Assembly: GCA_964631235.1 (NCBI GenBank)
Contig: CAZVZX010000004.1
Span: 1-64,000 of the forward strand
Source: JARKPK01 sp964631235
GTDB lineage: Bacteria; Planctomycetota; Planctomycetia; Pirellulales; Thermoguttaceae
Length of the DNA: 64,000 bases
Reading direction: 5' to 3'
Below the pieces are notes generated by a model. That model was not told the DNA's origin, did not search any database, and worked only from the letters and a program-made list of their open reading frames with translations. A program made the position numbers and the translations under genes. Below are positions 16,262 through 25,184 of this stretch, in pieces (position 1 is the first letter of the stretch; each line of letters opens with the position of its first letter).

Positions 16262-18322
16262 ATGAATCGCACCTCTTTTCGTTTCCGAGTACTTGCCTTC
16301 ACCCTTGCGCGCTCGGTTCGCGCCGCGTTTGCCGATTGCGCCGCACGGCCGCTGTGGCATTTGAGCCTGTTGAGCGCCGTGCTCGTAGCCGCGATGGCGC
16401 CCTGGGGGGCTTCAGTTGCGGCTGCCGAGCCTTCGACTCCGTCGGCCGACATCGAAGAGAGACATGATTCGGCCTTCCAAGCGGCAGCGGCCCGGGTAGC
16501 TTCTGCCGTCGTCCGCATCGAAACGGTCGGCGGCTTGGAACGGGTGAACGAGGTGTTGTTCGGCACGGGACCGACCACCGGCCTGATCGTCGATCCCCGA
16601 GGCTACATCGTCTCAAGCGCCTTCAACTTCAGCAATAAGCCGACCTCGATTTTGGTACGCATGCCCGATGGCAGTCGAAAGCCGGCCCAACTGGTAGCCA
16701 CCGACCATAACCGCATGATCGTGCTCTTGAAGATCGAGGTTGACAAGCCGCTTCCCGTCGCCGACACCGTCCCGGAGAAGGATATTCGCGTCGGCCAATG
16801 GGCAATTGCCGTCGGGCGCACCTTCGACAGCGACAAGCCGAACCTGAGCGTCGGAATCGTCAGCGCCCGAGAGCGGATTTGGGGCAAGGCGATTCAAACC
16901 GATGCCAAGGTCTCGCCGAACAACTACGGCGGGCCGTTGGTCGATATCCGCGGGCGCGTCATGGGCGTGCTCGTGCCGCTCTCGCCGCAGGCCGGCAGCG
17001 AAGTGGCCGGCGTGGAATGGTACGATTCGGGCATCGGCTTTGCGGTTCCCATCGAATCGATTCTCCAAGTATTGCCGCGACTCATCAAGGGCGAAGACCT
17101 GAAGCCAGGGCTAGCGGGAATCAACCTCGGCAGTAATCTCTACACCGGCGATGCCGTGTTGGGACCAGTGCAGCCCAACTCGCCGGCGGCCGAGGCCGGC
17201 CTAACCCCGGGAGACAGGATCGTCGAAATCGACGGCCGTCCCGTTAAGCGAGCGGCCGATGTCAAGATGGCGATTTCGCGCCGCTATGCGGGCGACAAGC
17301 TCTCGCTTGTCGTCGATCGGAAAGGCCGGCGGATCGATGTCAGTCTTGTTCTCGTTGACAAGCTCGAACCGTTTCAACATGCGTTTCTCGGAGTGTTGCC
17401 GATGCGCGACGGTTCTCGCAACGGCACGCCCATCCGCTACGTGTTCCCCGACAGCCCGGCGGCCAAGGCCGGTCTGAAAAGCGGAGATGTCATCTTGGGC
17501 GCTGCGGGTAAGCCGACCAAGGGCGCCGATGAACTGCGAGAAGAACTGGGCGCACTGAAACTGGGAACGAAGGTCGAGCTGCAAATCCGCCGCGATGGTC
17601 GCGACCTGACTGTTGCCGCCGAACTGGCCCCGATCCCCGATCAACTGCCCACCGAGGATTTTCCGGCCGCGCGAAAGCGTCAGGGGGCTTCCGAAGGTCG
17701 GCCCGCGGTAGGCAAAATAACCCTTCGGATTCCCGAAGTGGCCGGCGAGACAACTGCTTACGTCCCCGAGTCGTACGATCCGGCGTTCAGTTACGGCGTG
17801 TGCGTGTGGATTCACGGAGCCGGCGGATTCGACGAGCAACAGCTTTTCGAGCTTTGGCGGCCCATTTGCGATCGCTACGACCTGATCTTCATCGCTCCCA
17901 AGTCGGCCGATCCGCAGCGATGGACGCCGATGGATCTGAACTTGGTGGGCAAACTGTGCGAGCAATTGGCCGAGACCTACAACGTTAGTGCCACGCGATT
18001 CGCCGTCTGCGGATTACGCGAGGGCAGCTCGATGGCGTGGACTGCCGCACAGCGGTTGAATGATCGCGTTCGCGCGGCGATTCTGATCGAAGGCCTTCCG
18101 ATGGGCCCAGCGCCCGAGGTCGATCCGCTCCATCGCTTTGCCGCGATGATCGTTTCGGCAGGCAAGCCGGGACAGAATCGGCCCTTGGAGCAGGCCATTT
18201 CGGCGCTGCGTGCGCGCAAAATACCGGTAACAGTTTGGTCGCTCGGCGAGCAATCGCGCGCATTGACGGCCGACGATTGCCGCGCTGTCGCTCGCTGGAT
18301 CGACTCGCTCGATCGGATTTGA
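16262..18322 (+). CDS. S1C-type pseudoprotease with two PDZ domains and a degenerate hydrolase-like domain
   Basis: A 686-residue protein from the ATG at 16262 (an in-frame start 54 bases upstream is less likely). A signal peptide ends near residue 55. The trypsin-like domain lacks the triad: Phe121 replaces His (YIVSSAFNF), Met152 replaces Asp (DHNRMIVLLKI) and Tyr222 replaces Ser (SPNNYGGPLVD). Two PDZ domains follow (about residues 285-375 and 378-465). The C-terminal 190 residues resemble an alpha/beta-hydrolase of the phospholipase/carboxylesterase kind (CVWIHGAGGFDEQQLF, then DLIFIAPKSADPQRW), but the nucleophile elbow reads GLREG instead of GxSxG, so this domain also looks inactive. 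The 184-base gap before it may hold a promoter. Likely a binding or scaffold protein. Confidence 0.82.
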   Translation: MNRTSFRFRVLAFTLARSVRAAFADCAARPLWHLSLLSAVLVAAMAPWGASVAAAEPSTPSADIEERHDSAFQAAAARVASAVVRIETVGGLERVNEVLFGTGPTTGLIVDPRGYIVSSAFNFSNKPTSILVRMPDGSRKPAQLVATDHNRMIVLLKIEVDKPLPVADTVPEKDIRVGQWAIAVGRTFDSDKPNLSVGIVSARERIWGKAIQTDAKVSPNNYGGPLVDIRGRVMGVLVPLSPQAGSEVAGVEWYDSGIGFAVPIESILQVLPRLIKGEDLKPGLAGINLGSNLYTGDAVLGPVQPNSPAAEAGLTPGDRIVEIDGRPVKRAADVKMAISRRYAGDKLSLVVDRKGRRIDVSLVLVDKLEPFQHAFLGVLPMRDGSRNGTPIRYVFPDSPAAKAGLKSGDVILGAAGKPTKGADELREELGALKLGTKVELQIRRDGRDLTVAAELAPIPDQLPTEDFPAARKRQGASEGRPAVGKITLRIPEVAGETTAYVPESYDPAFSYGVCVWIHGAGGFDEQQLFELWRPICDRYDLIFIAPKSADPQRWTPMDLNLVGKLCEQLAETYNVSATRFAVCGLREGSSMAWTAAQRLNDRVRAAILIEGLPMGPAPEVDPLHRFAAMIVSAGKPGQNRPLEQAISALRARKIPVTVWSLGEQSRALTADDCRAVARWIDSLDRI

Positions 18323-18480
18323 GCCTTTGGATCAAAGCCTCTTCGGAAATAATCCCGTTATTTTCCGCAGCAAGGCGAATCCGGCCGTGCGAATTGTTGC
18401 TGACTTCGGATGCTCCGCCGTTTTTTTGGCGTACAACGTTCCGCGAACGGTGATCTCTGTCACCGCTCGCATTCAATTGA

Positions 18481-18570
18481 ACAGCTCCGCACAATGGTTA
18501 AAGCGGTCGCGGGCGCAGCGAAGCGGCCCTCTTGCGTGCATTTCCCGTCGAACCGCTTCTTCCTTTTTCG
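18481..18570 (+). repeat. interspersed ~100-bp repeat, copy 1
   Basis: Lies between two converging genes. It shows GCTCCGCACAATGG, then AAGCGGTCGCGGGCGCAGCG and AAGCGGCC, then GTCGAACCGCTT and a T-rich end (TTCCTTTTTCGG). This matches the other copies in order and spacing. Confidence 0.7.
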
Positions 18571-18608
18571 GAGTTTTCTTTCGGCAATTTGAGTTGGCGA
18601 TCCTGCGC

Positions 18609-19631
18609 TCAATTGGAAGAAGGCGATTGACTGCCGTGCGACCAGGGCAGTTTGATTTCGGGCAAGCGAGTGATCCTCGGGCCGGAAAGGCCATTGGTCA
18701 TTCCCGATGTGGGGGCAACGGTCGCTCCGCCGATCGGTGTAGCTCCCAAGCCGCTGGTCAGTCCGGAAGGCGGCGGAGGTGGTGGAGTTGCCGGCGGTGA
18801 CGAAGCCGCCACCGGCGATGAAGAAGCGGGCGATGGCGAATCTTGAGACTCTTTTTTCGCGGTTTCGGCCTTGTTCGCGCGATGCTGAGCGGCCAGTTCC
18901 GCCGGCTCGCAGAACAGTGCCTCTTGAGTTACCGGCAACGTCGAACGCGGACCTGTATGCGATCGATTCAAGTCGAGCAGCGCCGGCACGTTGTGCCCGG
19001 CGAAGCGAGTGCCCGAGTGAATCGATCCGCGTTGGAAGGGGCCGGCGCCGAACACCCACAGATCGCGCGCCTTGCTTTCGACGGGGATGGTGCCCGACTG
19101 CCAAACGGCCTGGCTAGTTCGGCGGTCGTAGGCAAAGGCCGCGATTTTCGCCACGGCGCGCTGATCCGTGCGCTTGGCCAGCGGCAACTCGGGGATGATT
19201 TGGGCCCCGGCGCCCGGCGTCGAGGCGGGCAACGTAGTGGCCGGAATGCCGAAAAGCAGCTCGTGCCGATCGGTTCCCACCGTACCCGCCCTCAGCTCGA
19301 CCACGAAGTCCGCTTCTTCGGGCTTGTCTTTCAAGATGCACTCGCTGGCAATCAACCGTTGCCGCACCGAGCTAATCAGATACGCCGAATCGAGCGACTG
19401 TTTCACCGGCCCGGCATCGAGATAGACGGTGCAGCCGGCGAACATGCTGAAGTCGAGCTGGCTGACGGCCCGATCCATAGCGTCCGAAAGCAGCAACTGT
19501 TCCGTGGCGGTCCGCGCGGTGTCCGACCACCGAGTTGTTCCGCATCCGACGGCCGCCGCCAATGCCAATGCAATCACGGCACCCCAAGATCGGACGCAAA
19601 ACAAGTGATAGGAATAGCTATCGCGTTGCAT
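18609..19631 (-). CDS. lipoprotein of unknown function (DUF6655-like)
   Basis: An outer- or inner-membrane lipoprotein. From the ATG at 19631 the protein is about 340 residues with a lipoprotein signal: hydrophobic core WGAVIALALAAAVGCG with the lipobox cysteine near residue 30. An ATG nine codons upstream (19658) is an alternative. The mature part has a beta-rich domain (TVYLDAGPVKQSLDSAYLIS, ASECILKDKPEEADFVVELR) and a region that reads like the planctomycetal DUF6655 family (GIPATTLPASTPGAG). A proline- and serine-rich tail of about 100 residues is probably disordered. It converges with the pseudoprotease gene and has no operon partner. Family assignment is from memory of the pattern; function unknown. 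Confidence 0.75.
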   Translation of the reverse strand: MQRDSYSYHLFCVRSWGAVIALALAAAVGCGTTRWSDTARTATEQLLLSDAMDRAVSQLDFSMFAGCTVYLDAGPVKQSLDSAYLISSVRQRLIASECILKDKPEEADFVVELRAGTVGTDRHELLFGIPATTLPASTPGAGAQIIPELPLAKRTDQRAVAKIAAFAYDRRTSQAVWQSGTIPVESKARDLWVFGAGPFQRGSIHSGTRFAGHNVPALLDLNRSHTGPRSTLPVTQEALFCEPAELAAQHRANKAETAKKESQDSPSPASSSPVAASSPPATPPPPPPSGLTSGLGATPIGGATVAPTSGMTNGLSGPRITRLPEIKLPWSHGSQSPSSN

Positions 19632-19658
19632 CTCTGGCGTGTCGCTCGATGATCTCAT

Positions 19659-20295
19659 TGAACCCAGACGAATCAACAGCAATCGAAGCGGGAACAACGC
19701 GCAGTCAGCCGCATCGCCTTTCGAGCGGCCGTCCTTCGAACGGCGAGAATCTGCTCCTCCTTCGCGCGCTCGCAACCAAATGGTTCCCCGCAATTGCCCG
19801 ATCGGCCGGTGGCTCGGCAAAGCGTCTCTCCGGCATGAGGTCCTCGTTTGAACCGCTTTCCGACTTTCGCCGTTTTTCTTGGGCAATTCTTCAACTGAAG
19901 ACGATTCATTTCGGAATGCAAAGAGTGCTTGGGGAAGGATTGGAACACGAGCGCGTTACTCGGGAGCAATCGCAAGTCGGCGGCGGATTATAGCAACGAG
20001 CCGGTATTTTCCCAATAGCTCTTATTTGATTCGCAAAACGTTTTCAGATAAAGCGTTACGACGCACGACCTTCTTGTCTCAGGCAGTGCGGCGCGACCGT
20101 CGGGCTGCACGGCCGCGATGGGGCAACCGAAAATGCGGTTCGCGCACGCCGGTGCCTGCCGCCCCGCGGCGACCACATTGCCTTGCGCGCGTGAGCGTCT
20201 TTCGCCGGCGGCGGTCTGCCGCCTTTCGTCGGCCGTGTCTCCGCAGACAACTGGCCTTGACCTTCGGAACGCATCGGGCGACATTACCGCTGATC
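19659..20295. other. intergenic region between diverging lipoprotein and permease genes
   Basis: About 640 bases without a convincing gene. It contains one copy of the interspersed repeat (19777-19880). An open frame continues through 19879-20295 into the permease gene, but its translation is arginine-rich and lacks family sequence. Promoters for both diverging genes must lie here; I cannot place them. Confidence 0.6.
19777..19880 (+). repeat. interspersed ~100-bp repeat, copy 3
   Basis: Contains AAATGGTTCCCCGCAATTGC, a GC-rich centre, and the conserved 3' half CGTTTGAACCGCTTTCCG followed by ACTTTCGCCGTTTTT. The centre is the most diverged of the copies. Confidence 0.7.
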
Positions 20296-21486
20296 ATGCG
20301 AATCCTTACGCGATACATTCTCGGCGAACTCACCAAGATCTTCTTGGTTTGTCTTTTCGGGCTGACGATGCTGATGATCGTCGTCGGCGTGGTCCGCGAG
20401 GCTGCGCAGCAGCAGTTGCCGGCGTCGCAGATCGCGCGGCTGATTCCCTTCATCTTGCCCGACGCTCTGCGCGTCGCCGTTCCGGTCACGCTCTTGTTGG
20501 CCGCCACGAGCGTCTATGGACGGATGTCGGGCGCCAACGAGATAATTGCCGCCAAGTCGCTCGGGATTTCGCCGATGGTCTTTCTCACCCCGACCTTATT
20601 CATGGCGGCCCTGGCCAGCTTGGCCACAGTGTATCTCAACGACTTGGCCGTCTCATGGGGGCGCGACGGCGCCCGCCGCGTCGTCTTGGAGGCCGTGGAA
20701 GAAATCGTTTACGGAATGCTCCGCGCTCAAAAGGGGTACAGCACCCAAAGCCTGGCAATCGCGGTCCGCCGGGTCGAAGGACGGCGCTTGATCGGCCCGA
20801 ATGTGAGCATCGGCGGAAGCGAGGGGACGCCCGCCATGACGATCGACGCCGACGAGGCGGAAATTCGCGCCGATCTGAAAAAAGGCGTGCTGAAGATCAT
20901 TTTGCTCAATAGCACGTTCGATATCGAGGGAAAAGCCAAGTTCCAAATCCCTGACGCTTGGGAACAGGAGATTCCGTTGCAAGACGCAAGCCGCACCAAC
21001 GCGGCCGCAAAACGAATTCCCTCTTGGCTTTCTCTCAACGAAATCCCCGAAGAAGAACTGCGGCAGCGCGACATGCTCCGACGTTTAGAACAGGAAGATG
21101 CCGCGCGCGCCGCCTATCAAATGCTCTCCGGCGACTTCTCCGGGCTGGCCGACGAAAGTTGGCGGCAACGGCGTGCGCGAATTGAAGGCGAATACAACCA
21201 TCTGCATCGCTTGCTCACCGAACCGCATCGGCGTTGGTCGGCAGGCTTCAGTTGTCTTTTCTTCGTTTGGGTCGGTGCGCCAATGGCAATCCGCCTGAAA
21301 AACCGCGACATCTTGACGAGCTTCTTCCTCTGCTTCCTGCCGATCCTCGTCGTGTACTACCCGTTGTTGGCCTACGGAGTTGAGGGAGCCAAAAACGGCA
21401 CGTTGCCTCCGTACGCTGTTTGGGCGGGCAACGCACTATTGGGGCTCTGGGGCTGGTGGCTCTTGCGGCGCGTGCTCCGCTACTGA
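20296..21486 (+). CDS. LptF/LptG-family permease
   Basis: An inner-membrane protein of the LptF/LptG (YjgP/YjgQ) family, which with LptB forms the ABC exporter that extracts lipopolysaccharide from the inner membrane. The ATG at 20296 gives 396 residues, the family length. The first helix follows the typical MRILTRYILGELTKIFLVC; three helices lie in the first 110 residues, with RMSGANEIIAAKSLGIS after helix two (a family motif). A soluble beta domain lies at about residues 115-300, and three helices close the protein (SAGFSCLFFVWVGAPMAIRL near residue 315). The open frame extends 417 bases upstream without family sequence, so I rejected the longer form. It is single here, with no partner permease or ATPase in the window. 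Confidence 0.85.
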   Translation: MRILTRYILGELTKIFLVCLFGLTMLMIVVGVVREAAQQQLPASQIARLIPFILPDALRVAVPVTLLLAATSVYGRMSGANEIIAAKSLGISPMVFLTPTLFMAALASLATVYLNDLAVSWGRDGARRVVLEAVEEIVYGMLRAQKGYSTQSLAIAVRRVEGRRLIGPNVSIGGSEGTPAMTIDADEAEIRADLKKGVLKIILLNSTFDIEGKAKFQIPDAWEQEIPLQDASRTNAAAKRIPSWLSLNEIPEEELRQRDMLRRLEQEDAARAAYQMLSGDFSGLADESWRQRRARIEGEYNHLHRLLTEPHRRWSAGFSCLFFVWVGAPMAIRLKNRDILTSFFLCFLPILVVYYPLLAYGVEGAKNGTLPPYAVWAGNALLGLWGWWLLRRVLRY

Positions 21487-21578
21487 TCTGCGCTGCCGCC
21501 GACCATTCCGCCCATCTTTCGGATTGAGCTTCCGGCGTCCGTCGCTCCGCACCACTTTCCGCAGTGCGTCCGTCAGGG

Positions 21579-23531
21579 TTATTGCGCGCTCATCACGAAG
21601 ATCGCCACGTCGGCCAATAGATTCGCGTTTTCGAACACTTGCCGCCGTTGCTGTGTATCAATCGCCACGCATTGATGGACGCGGATCGACCGTTCTCGGC
21701 AAAACTCCTCGAAGTCGGCAATAGAAAGGAACCGCACATCGGGCGAATTGTACCAATAGTAGCCTTGCATCGGCAAAACACGCGGAGCGCGGCCCGCTTC
21801 GGCCAACTGTCGCCGCAACGGCTCGTGCGCGAAATTGGGAAAGCTGACAATCGCCCGCTTCCCCACGCGAAGCATTTCCGCCACCAAGCGTTCTACATCG
21901 CGCACGGCCTGAAGCGTTTGAGAAAGGACGACGACGTCAAACTGCGCGTCGTCAAAGGCCTGCAATCCGTCGTTCAGGTCGGCATGCACGACATCGAGGC
22001 CGCGCCGCACGCACGCCAAAATCGCTTTTTCGTCGAGTTCGATCCCAACCAGCCGCCGATGACCTCGAGCTGCCAAACGAGCGAGCAGCCCGCCGGTGCC
22101 GCACCCCAAGTCGAGCACCGCGGCATCTTCCGGGATCAGATTGAGAATCAGATCATAGTCGAGCCGCCGATGATGAAACATGCTTTGCTCGACTGAGACA
22201 TTGCCGTTTTCCGCGGCAGCGCCCGACTGCATGTTTCCTTCGATTGCGCCCGCGGAAATCGGATCGGTGATCGACGCAGCGGCCGATGAAGATGCCGCGG
22301 CGACTCCGCCGCCGGCGTTGGAGCAGGCCGACGCCGCTGATGCCTCCACGGCATCGCCGTTGAAAACGAACGTTCCCGCAGCGGCATCGATGTTCTCCAA
22401 AAAGGCCTGCACAAGCCCGCCGTACAACGGAAGCTCGTTGGGCAGCAAGAACGCGTCGTGGCCGCATTCGCTGCGCACATTGCAATAGCTGACGCGCTGG
22501 TTGTTCCTCAGAAGCGCATGGACCATCTGCTGCGATTGAAACGGCGGAAAGAGCCAATCGCTCGTGTAGCTTAGCAACAGCCAGCGGCATCGCGAAGGGC
22601 GGAACGATTCCGCCAACCGTTCCGGCGAGCTTCCCAGATCGAATAGGTCCATCGCCATTGTCAGGGCGATGTAACTGTTCGCGTCGAACCGCTCGACGAA
22701 CTTGTCTCCCTGATGAGCCAGATACGACCCCACGGAAAACCGCGTTTCGAATTGCGTTTGCAGATGCCGCGGCTGCAAGCGATGAGCATCGAACTTCTGC
22801 ATCATCGACTCGCGCGACAAGTACGTGATGTGCCCGAGCATGCGTGCGATCGCCAAGCCGTCCGCCGGCGTTTTGCCCGTCTCGTAATATCGGCCGTCGG
22901 CAAAATCGGGATCGCTGCGAATCGCATTGCGGCCGACGATGTCGAACGCGAGGGCCTGGCTCGTCAGCCTTGGCGAGGTTGCGATGGCGACGATGCCGCG
23001 CACCGCATCGCTGTGACGCACCCCCCACGTCAGCGCCATGTGCCCACCGAGCGAACCGCCGACCACGGCCCTCAGGCGGTCGATGCCCAAATGCTCGACA
23101 AGCATCCGCTGCACCTGCACGATGTCGCCGACCGTGATCAGCGGGAACTCGCTGCCGTAGCGGCGACCGGTGCGCGGGTTCACGCTGTTCGGCCCCGTGC
23201 TGCCCCGACAACCGCCGAGAATGTTCGGACAGATGACGAACCAGCGGTTCGTATCGATCGGCTTGCCCGGGCCGACCATAATATCCCACCAGCCGGGCAA
23301 GTCGTCCTCGCCGTGCCTTGCGACGTGCGAATCGCCCGACAGCGCGTGACAAATCAACACCGCATTGTCGCGGGCCGAATTCAACTCTCCGTAGGTCTCG
23401 TAGGCCACCGTCACTTCCGGCAATTCGCCGCCGTGTTCCAACGTCAGCGGTTTTTGGAACGTCACCGATTGCGCAAACCGCAACGGTTCCGCCGTGCGCA
23501 CTGCATCGCTGCTGTCGAATAGATCCGTCAT
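21579..23531 (-). CDS. metX: homoserine O-acetyltransferase fused to MetW (MetX-MetW)
   Basis: A bifunctional 650-residue protein. Residues about 10-390 are MetX, an alpha/beta-hydrolase that transfers an acyl group from acyl-CoA to homoserine. The catalytic triad is visible: Ser160 (VVGGSLGGHMA), Asp325 (SYTSDWLFPP) and His358 (SECGHDAFLL). After an alanine-rich linker of about 55 residues comes MetW, a small methyltransferase-like protein with AAVLDLGCGTGGLLARLAAR and the family end MQGYYWYNSPDVRFLSIADF. In most bacteria metX and metW are two adjacent genes. The ATG at 23531 matches the family N-terminus; the frame is open 57 bases further up. The O-acylhomoserine product is the substrate of the enzyme encoded immediately upstream (MetY). 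Confidence 0.93.
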   Translation of the reverse strand: MTDLFDSSDAVRTAEPLRFAQSVTFQKPLTLEHGGELPEVTVAYETYGELNSARDNAVLICHALSGDSHVARHGEDDLPGWWDIMVGPGKPIDTNRWFVICPNILGGCRGSTGPNSVNPRTGRRYGSEFPLITVGDIVQVQRMLVEHLGIDRLRAVVGGSLGGHMALTWGVRHSDAVRGIVAIATSPRLTSQALAFDIVGRNAIRSDPDFADGRYYETGKTPADGLAIARMLGHITYLSRESMMQKFDAHRLQPRHLQTQFETRFSVGSYLAHQGDKFVERFDANSYIALTMAMDLFDLGSSPERLAESFRPSRCRWLLLSYTSDWLFPPFQSQQMVHALLRNNQRVSYCNVRSECGHDAFLLPNELPLYGGLVQAFLENIDAAAGTFVFNGDAVEASAASACSNAGGGVAAASSSAAASITDPISAGAIEGNMQSGAAAENGNVSVEQSMFHHRRLDYDLILNLIPEDAAVLDLGCGTGGLLARLAARGHRRLVGIELDEKAILACVRRGLDVVHADLNDGLQAFDDAQFDVVVLSQTLQAVRDVERLVAEMLRVGKRAIVSFPNFAHEPLRRQLAEAGRAPRVLPMQGYYWYNSPDVRFLSIADFEEFCRERSIRVHQCVAIDTQQRRQVFENANLLADVAIFVMSAQ

Positions 23532-23688
23532 ACCCACTTTCAAGCAATAGCAAGTCCGTTTTCGCCAGCCCGCCCGAAAATACGCCAAAGTCCTCCGGCC
23601 GGCAACGACCGTGTCTGGAAACGATGTCGAAACCGATATCTTCTCACATTCGCGTCGAAAGAACTACCGCGGTTGCGGCCGATAACGG

Positions 23689-24996
23689 TCAATTGCCGAC
23701 CGCGGCCGCTCGCAGCGCCTGGTCGAGATCGGCGATGATGTCTTCGACATCCTCCAATCCGACGCTCACGCGAATGTAGTCGTCGCTCACGCCGGCAGCC
23801 TGCAGCTCCTCGGTAGTCTGTTGGCTGTGGGTCGTGCTGGCCGGGTGAATAACCAACGTTTTCGCATCGCCGATGTTGGCCAAATGCGAGGCCAACTGAC
23901 AGGCTTCGATGAACCGTTTGCCGGCCTCGCGGCCGCCCCGAATGCCGAAGCCCAGAATAGCACCCACCCCCGAAGGAAGGTATTTCTCGGCCAGTTTGCG
24001 GCTGGGGTGATCGGGCAACCCCGGATAGTTCACCCAATGCACGGCCGGATGCGATGCCAAGAACTCGGCCACCTTCTGAGCATTGCGGCAGTGAGCCGGC
24101 ATTCTCAGGTGCAACGTTTCGAGCCCTTGCAAGAACAAGAATGCGTTGAACGGGCTGAGCGCCCCGCCCAAATCGCGCAACCAGTGCGTTCGGCAGGTGA
24201 TAATGTAGCAAAGCGGGCCGAGCGCCTCGTGAAACACCAGGCCGTGGTAGGCCGGGTCGGGCCGAGTGAACTGCGGCCACTTGTCAGGCTCGGCCGACCA
24301 ATCGAACTTTCCGCTATCGATGATCACGCCCCCGATGCTTGTTCCATGACCGCCGATGAACTTCGTCGCGCTGTACACGGCGATGTCGATGCCGTGGTCG
24401 AACGGTCGGAAGAGAACGGGCGTGAGAACCGTGTTGTCGCACACCACCGGCAGTCCGGCCGCGTGCGCCGCCTCGGCAATCGCGCGATAGTCGAGCACAT
24501 CATTCTTGGGGTTGGCAAGCGACTCGATATACACCGCGCGGGTATTCGGCCGAATGGCCTTCGCGATATTGCTCGGTTCGGTCGCATCGACAAAGGTTAC
24601 ATCGATTCCCAACCGACGGAACGTTTGCCCCAACAGCGTAATGGTGCCGCCGTACAAAGCCGCCGCAGAGACGATATGTCCGCCGGCGTGAACAAGGTTC
24701 AGCAGCGCGACGGTGATCGCTTGTTGCCCGCTCGACAGCGCCAACGCCCCGATCCCGCCTTCGAGAGCCGCCATCCGCTGTTCGAAGACATCGGTCGTGG
24801 GATTCATCAAACGCGTGTAGATCCAGCCGAGTTCCTTCAACGCAAACAGATTTGCCGCATGCTCCGCACTGCGAAAAACGTAACTGGTTGTTTGATGAAT
24901 CGGCATGGCGCGCGACCCAGTTGTCGGATCAGGCGATTGGCCGGCATGCAGTGCCAACGTGCCAAGCCCATAACTGCGTTTCGGATCAAGCGGCAT
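23689..24996 (-). CDS. metY: O-acetylhomoserine sulfhydrylase (MetY)
   Basis: A pyridoxal-phosphate enzyme of the Cys/Met metabolism family that makes homocysteine from O-acetylhomoserine and sulfide. The 435-residue protein has the substrate and cofactor motifs: TRLMNPTTDVFEQRMAALEG near residue 61, the AALYGGT loop, and the Schiff-base lysine Lys212 in YSATKFIGGHGTSIGG. Length and the insertion before the C-terminal domain fit MetY rather than cystathionine synthase or lyase. It is followed 157 bases later by the MetX-MetW gene on the same strand. Together they give direct sulfhydrylation to homocysteine. I looked for an S-box or SAM riboswitch before it and saw none. Confidence 0.92.
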   Translation of the reverse strand: MPLDPKRSYGLGTLALHAGQSPDPTTGSRAMPIHQTTSYVFRSAEHAANLFALKELGWIYTRLMNPTTDVFEQRMAALEGGIGALALSSGQQAITVALLNLVHAGGHIVSAAALYGGTITLLGQTFRRLGIDVTFVDATEPSNIAKAIRPNTRAVYIESLANPKNDVLDYRAIAEAAHAAGLPVVCDNTVLTPVLFRPFDHGIDIAVYSATKFIGGHGTSIGGVIIDSGKFDWSAEPDKWPQFTRPDPAYHGLVFHEALGPLCYIITCRTHWLRDLGGALSPFNAFLFLQGLETLHLRMPAHCRNAQKVAEFLASHPAVHWVNYPGLPDHPSRKLAEKYLPSGVGAILGFGIRGGREAGKRFIEACQLASHLANIGDAKTLVIHPASTTHSQQTTEELQAAGVSDDYIRVSVGLEDVEDIIADLDQALRAAAVGN

Positions 24997-25184
24997 AATC
25001 GAACCTCGTTAGAAAACGGTGTTACTCATCAAAGTTCAAGCGGCGAACGGCACTCGGCCATCGCCCGAAACATCCGCTACCGGCCAACAGCGAACCGGCC
25101 GCCCACAGCACGCATCGGATGCGCCGCCGACCGCGCAGTAGATGATCGTCGGCAGACGATTGCACGCTTTGGTACGACAGCCGG

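Noticed and set aside
22153..23553. Long minus-strand open frame (466 codons)
   Set aside because: Shadow of the MetX-MetW gene in another frame; the translation is arginine-rich and has no family motif.
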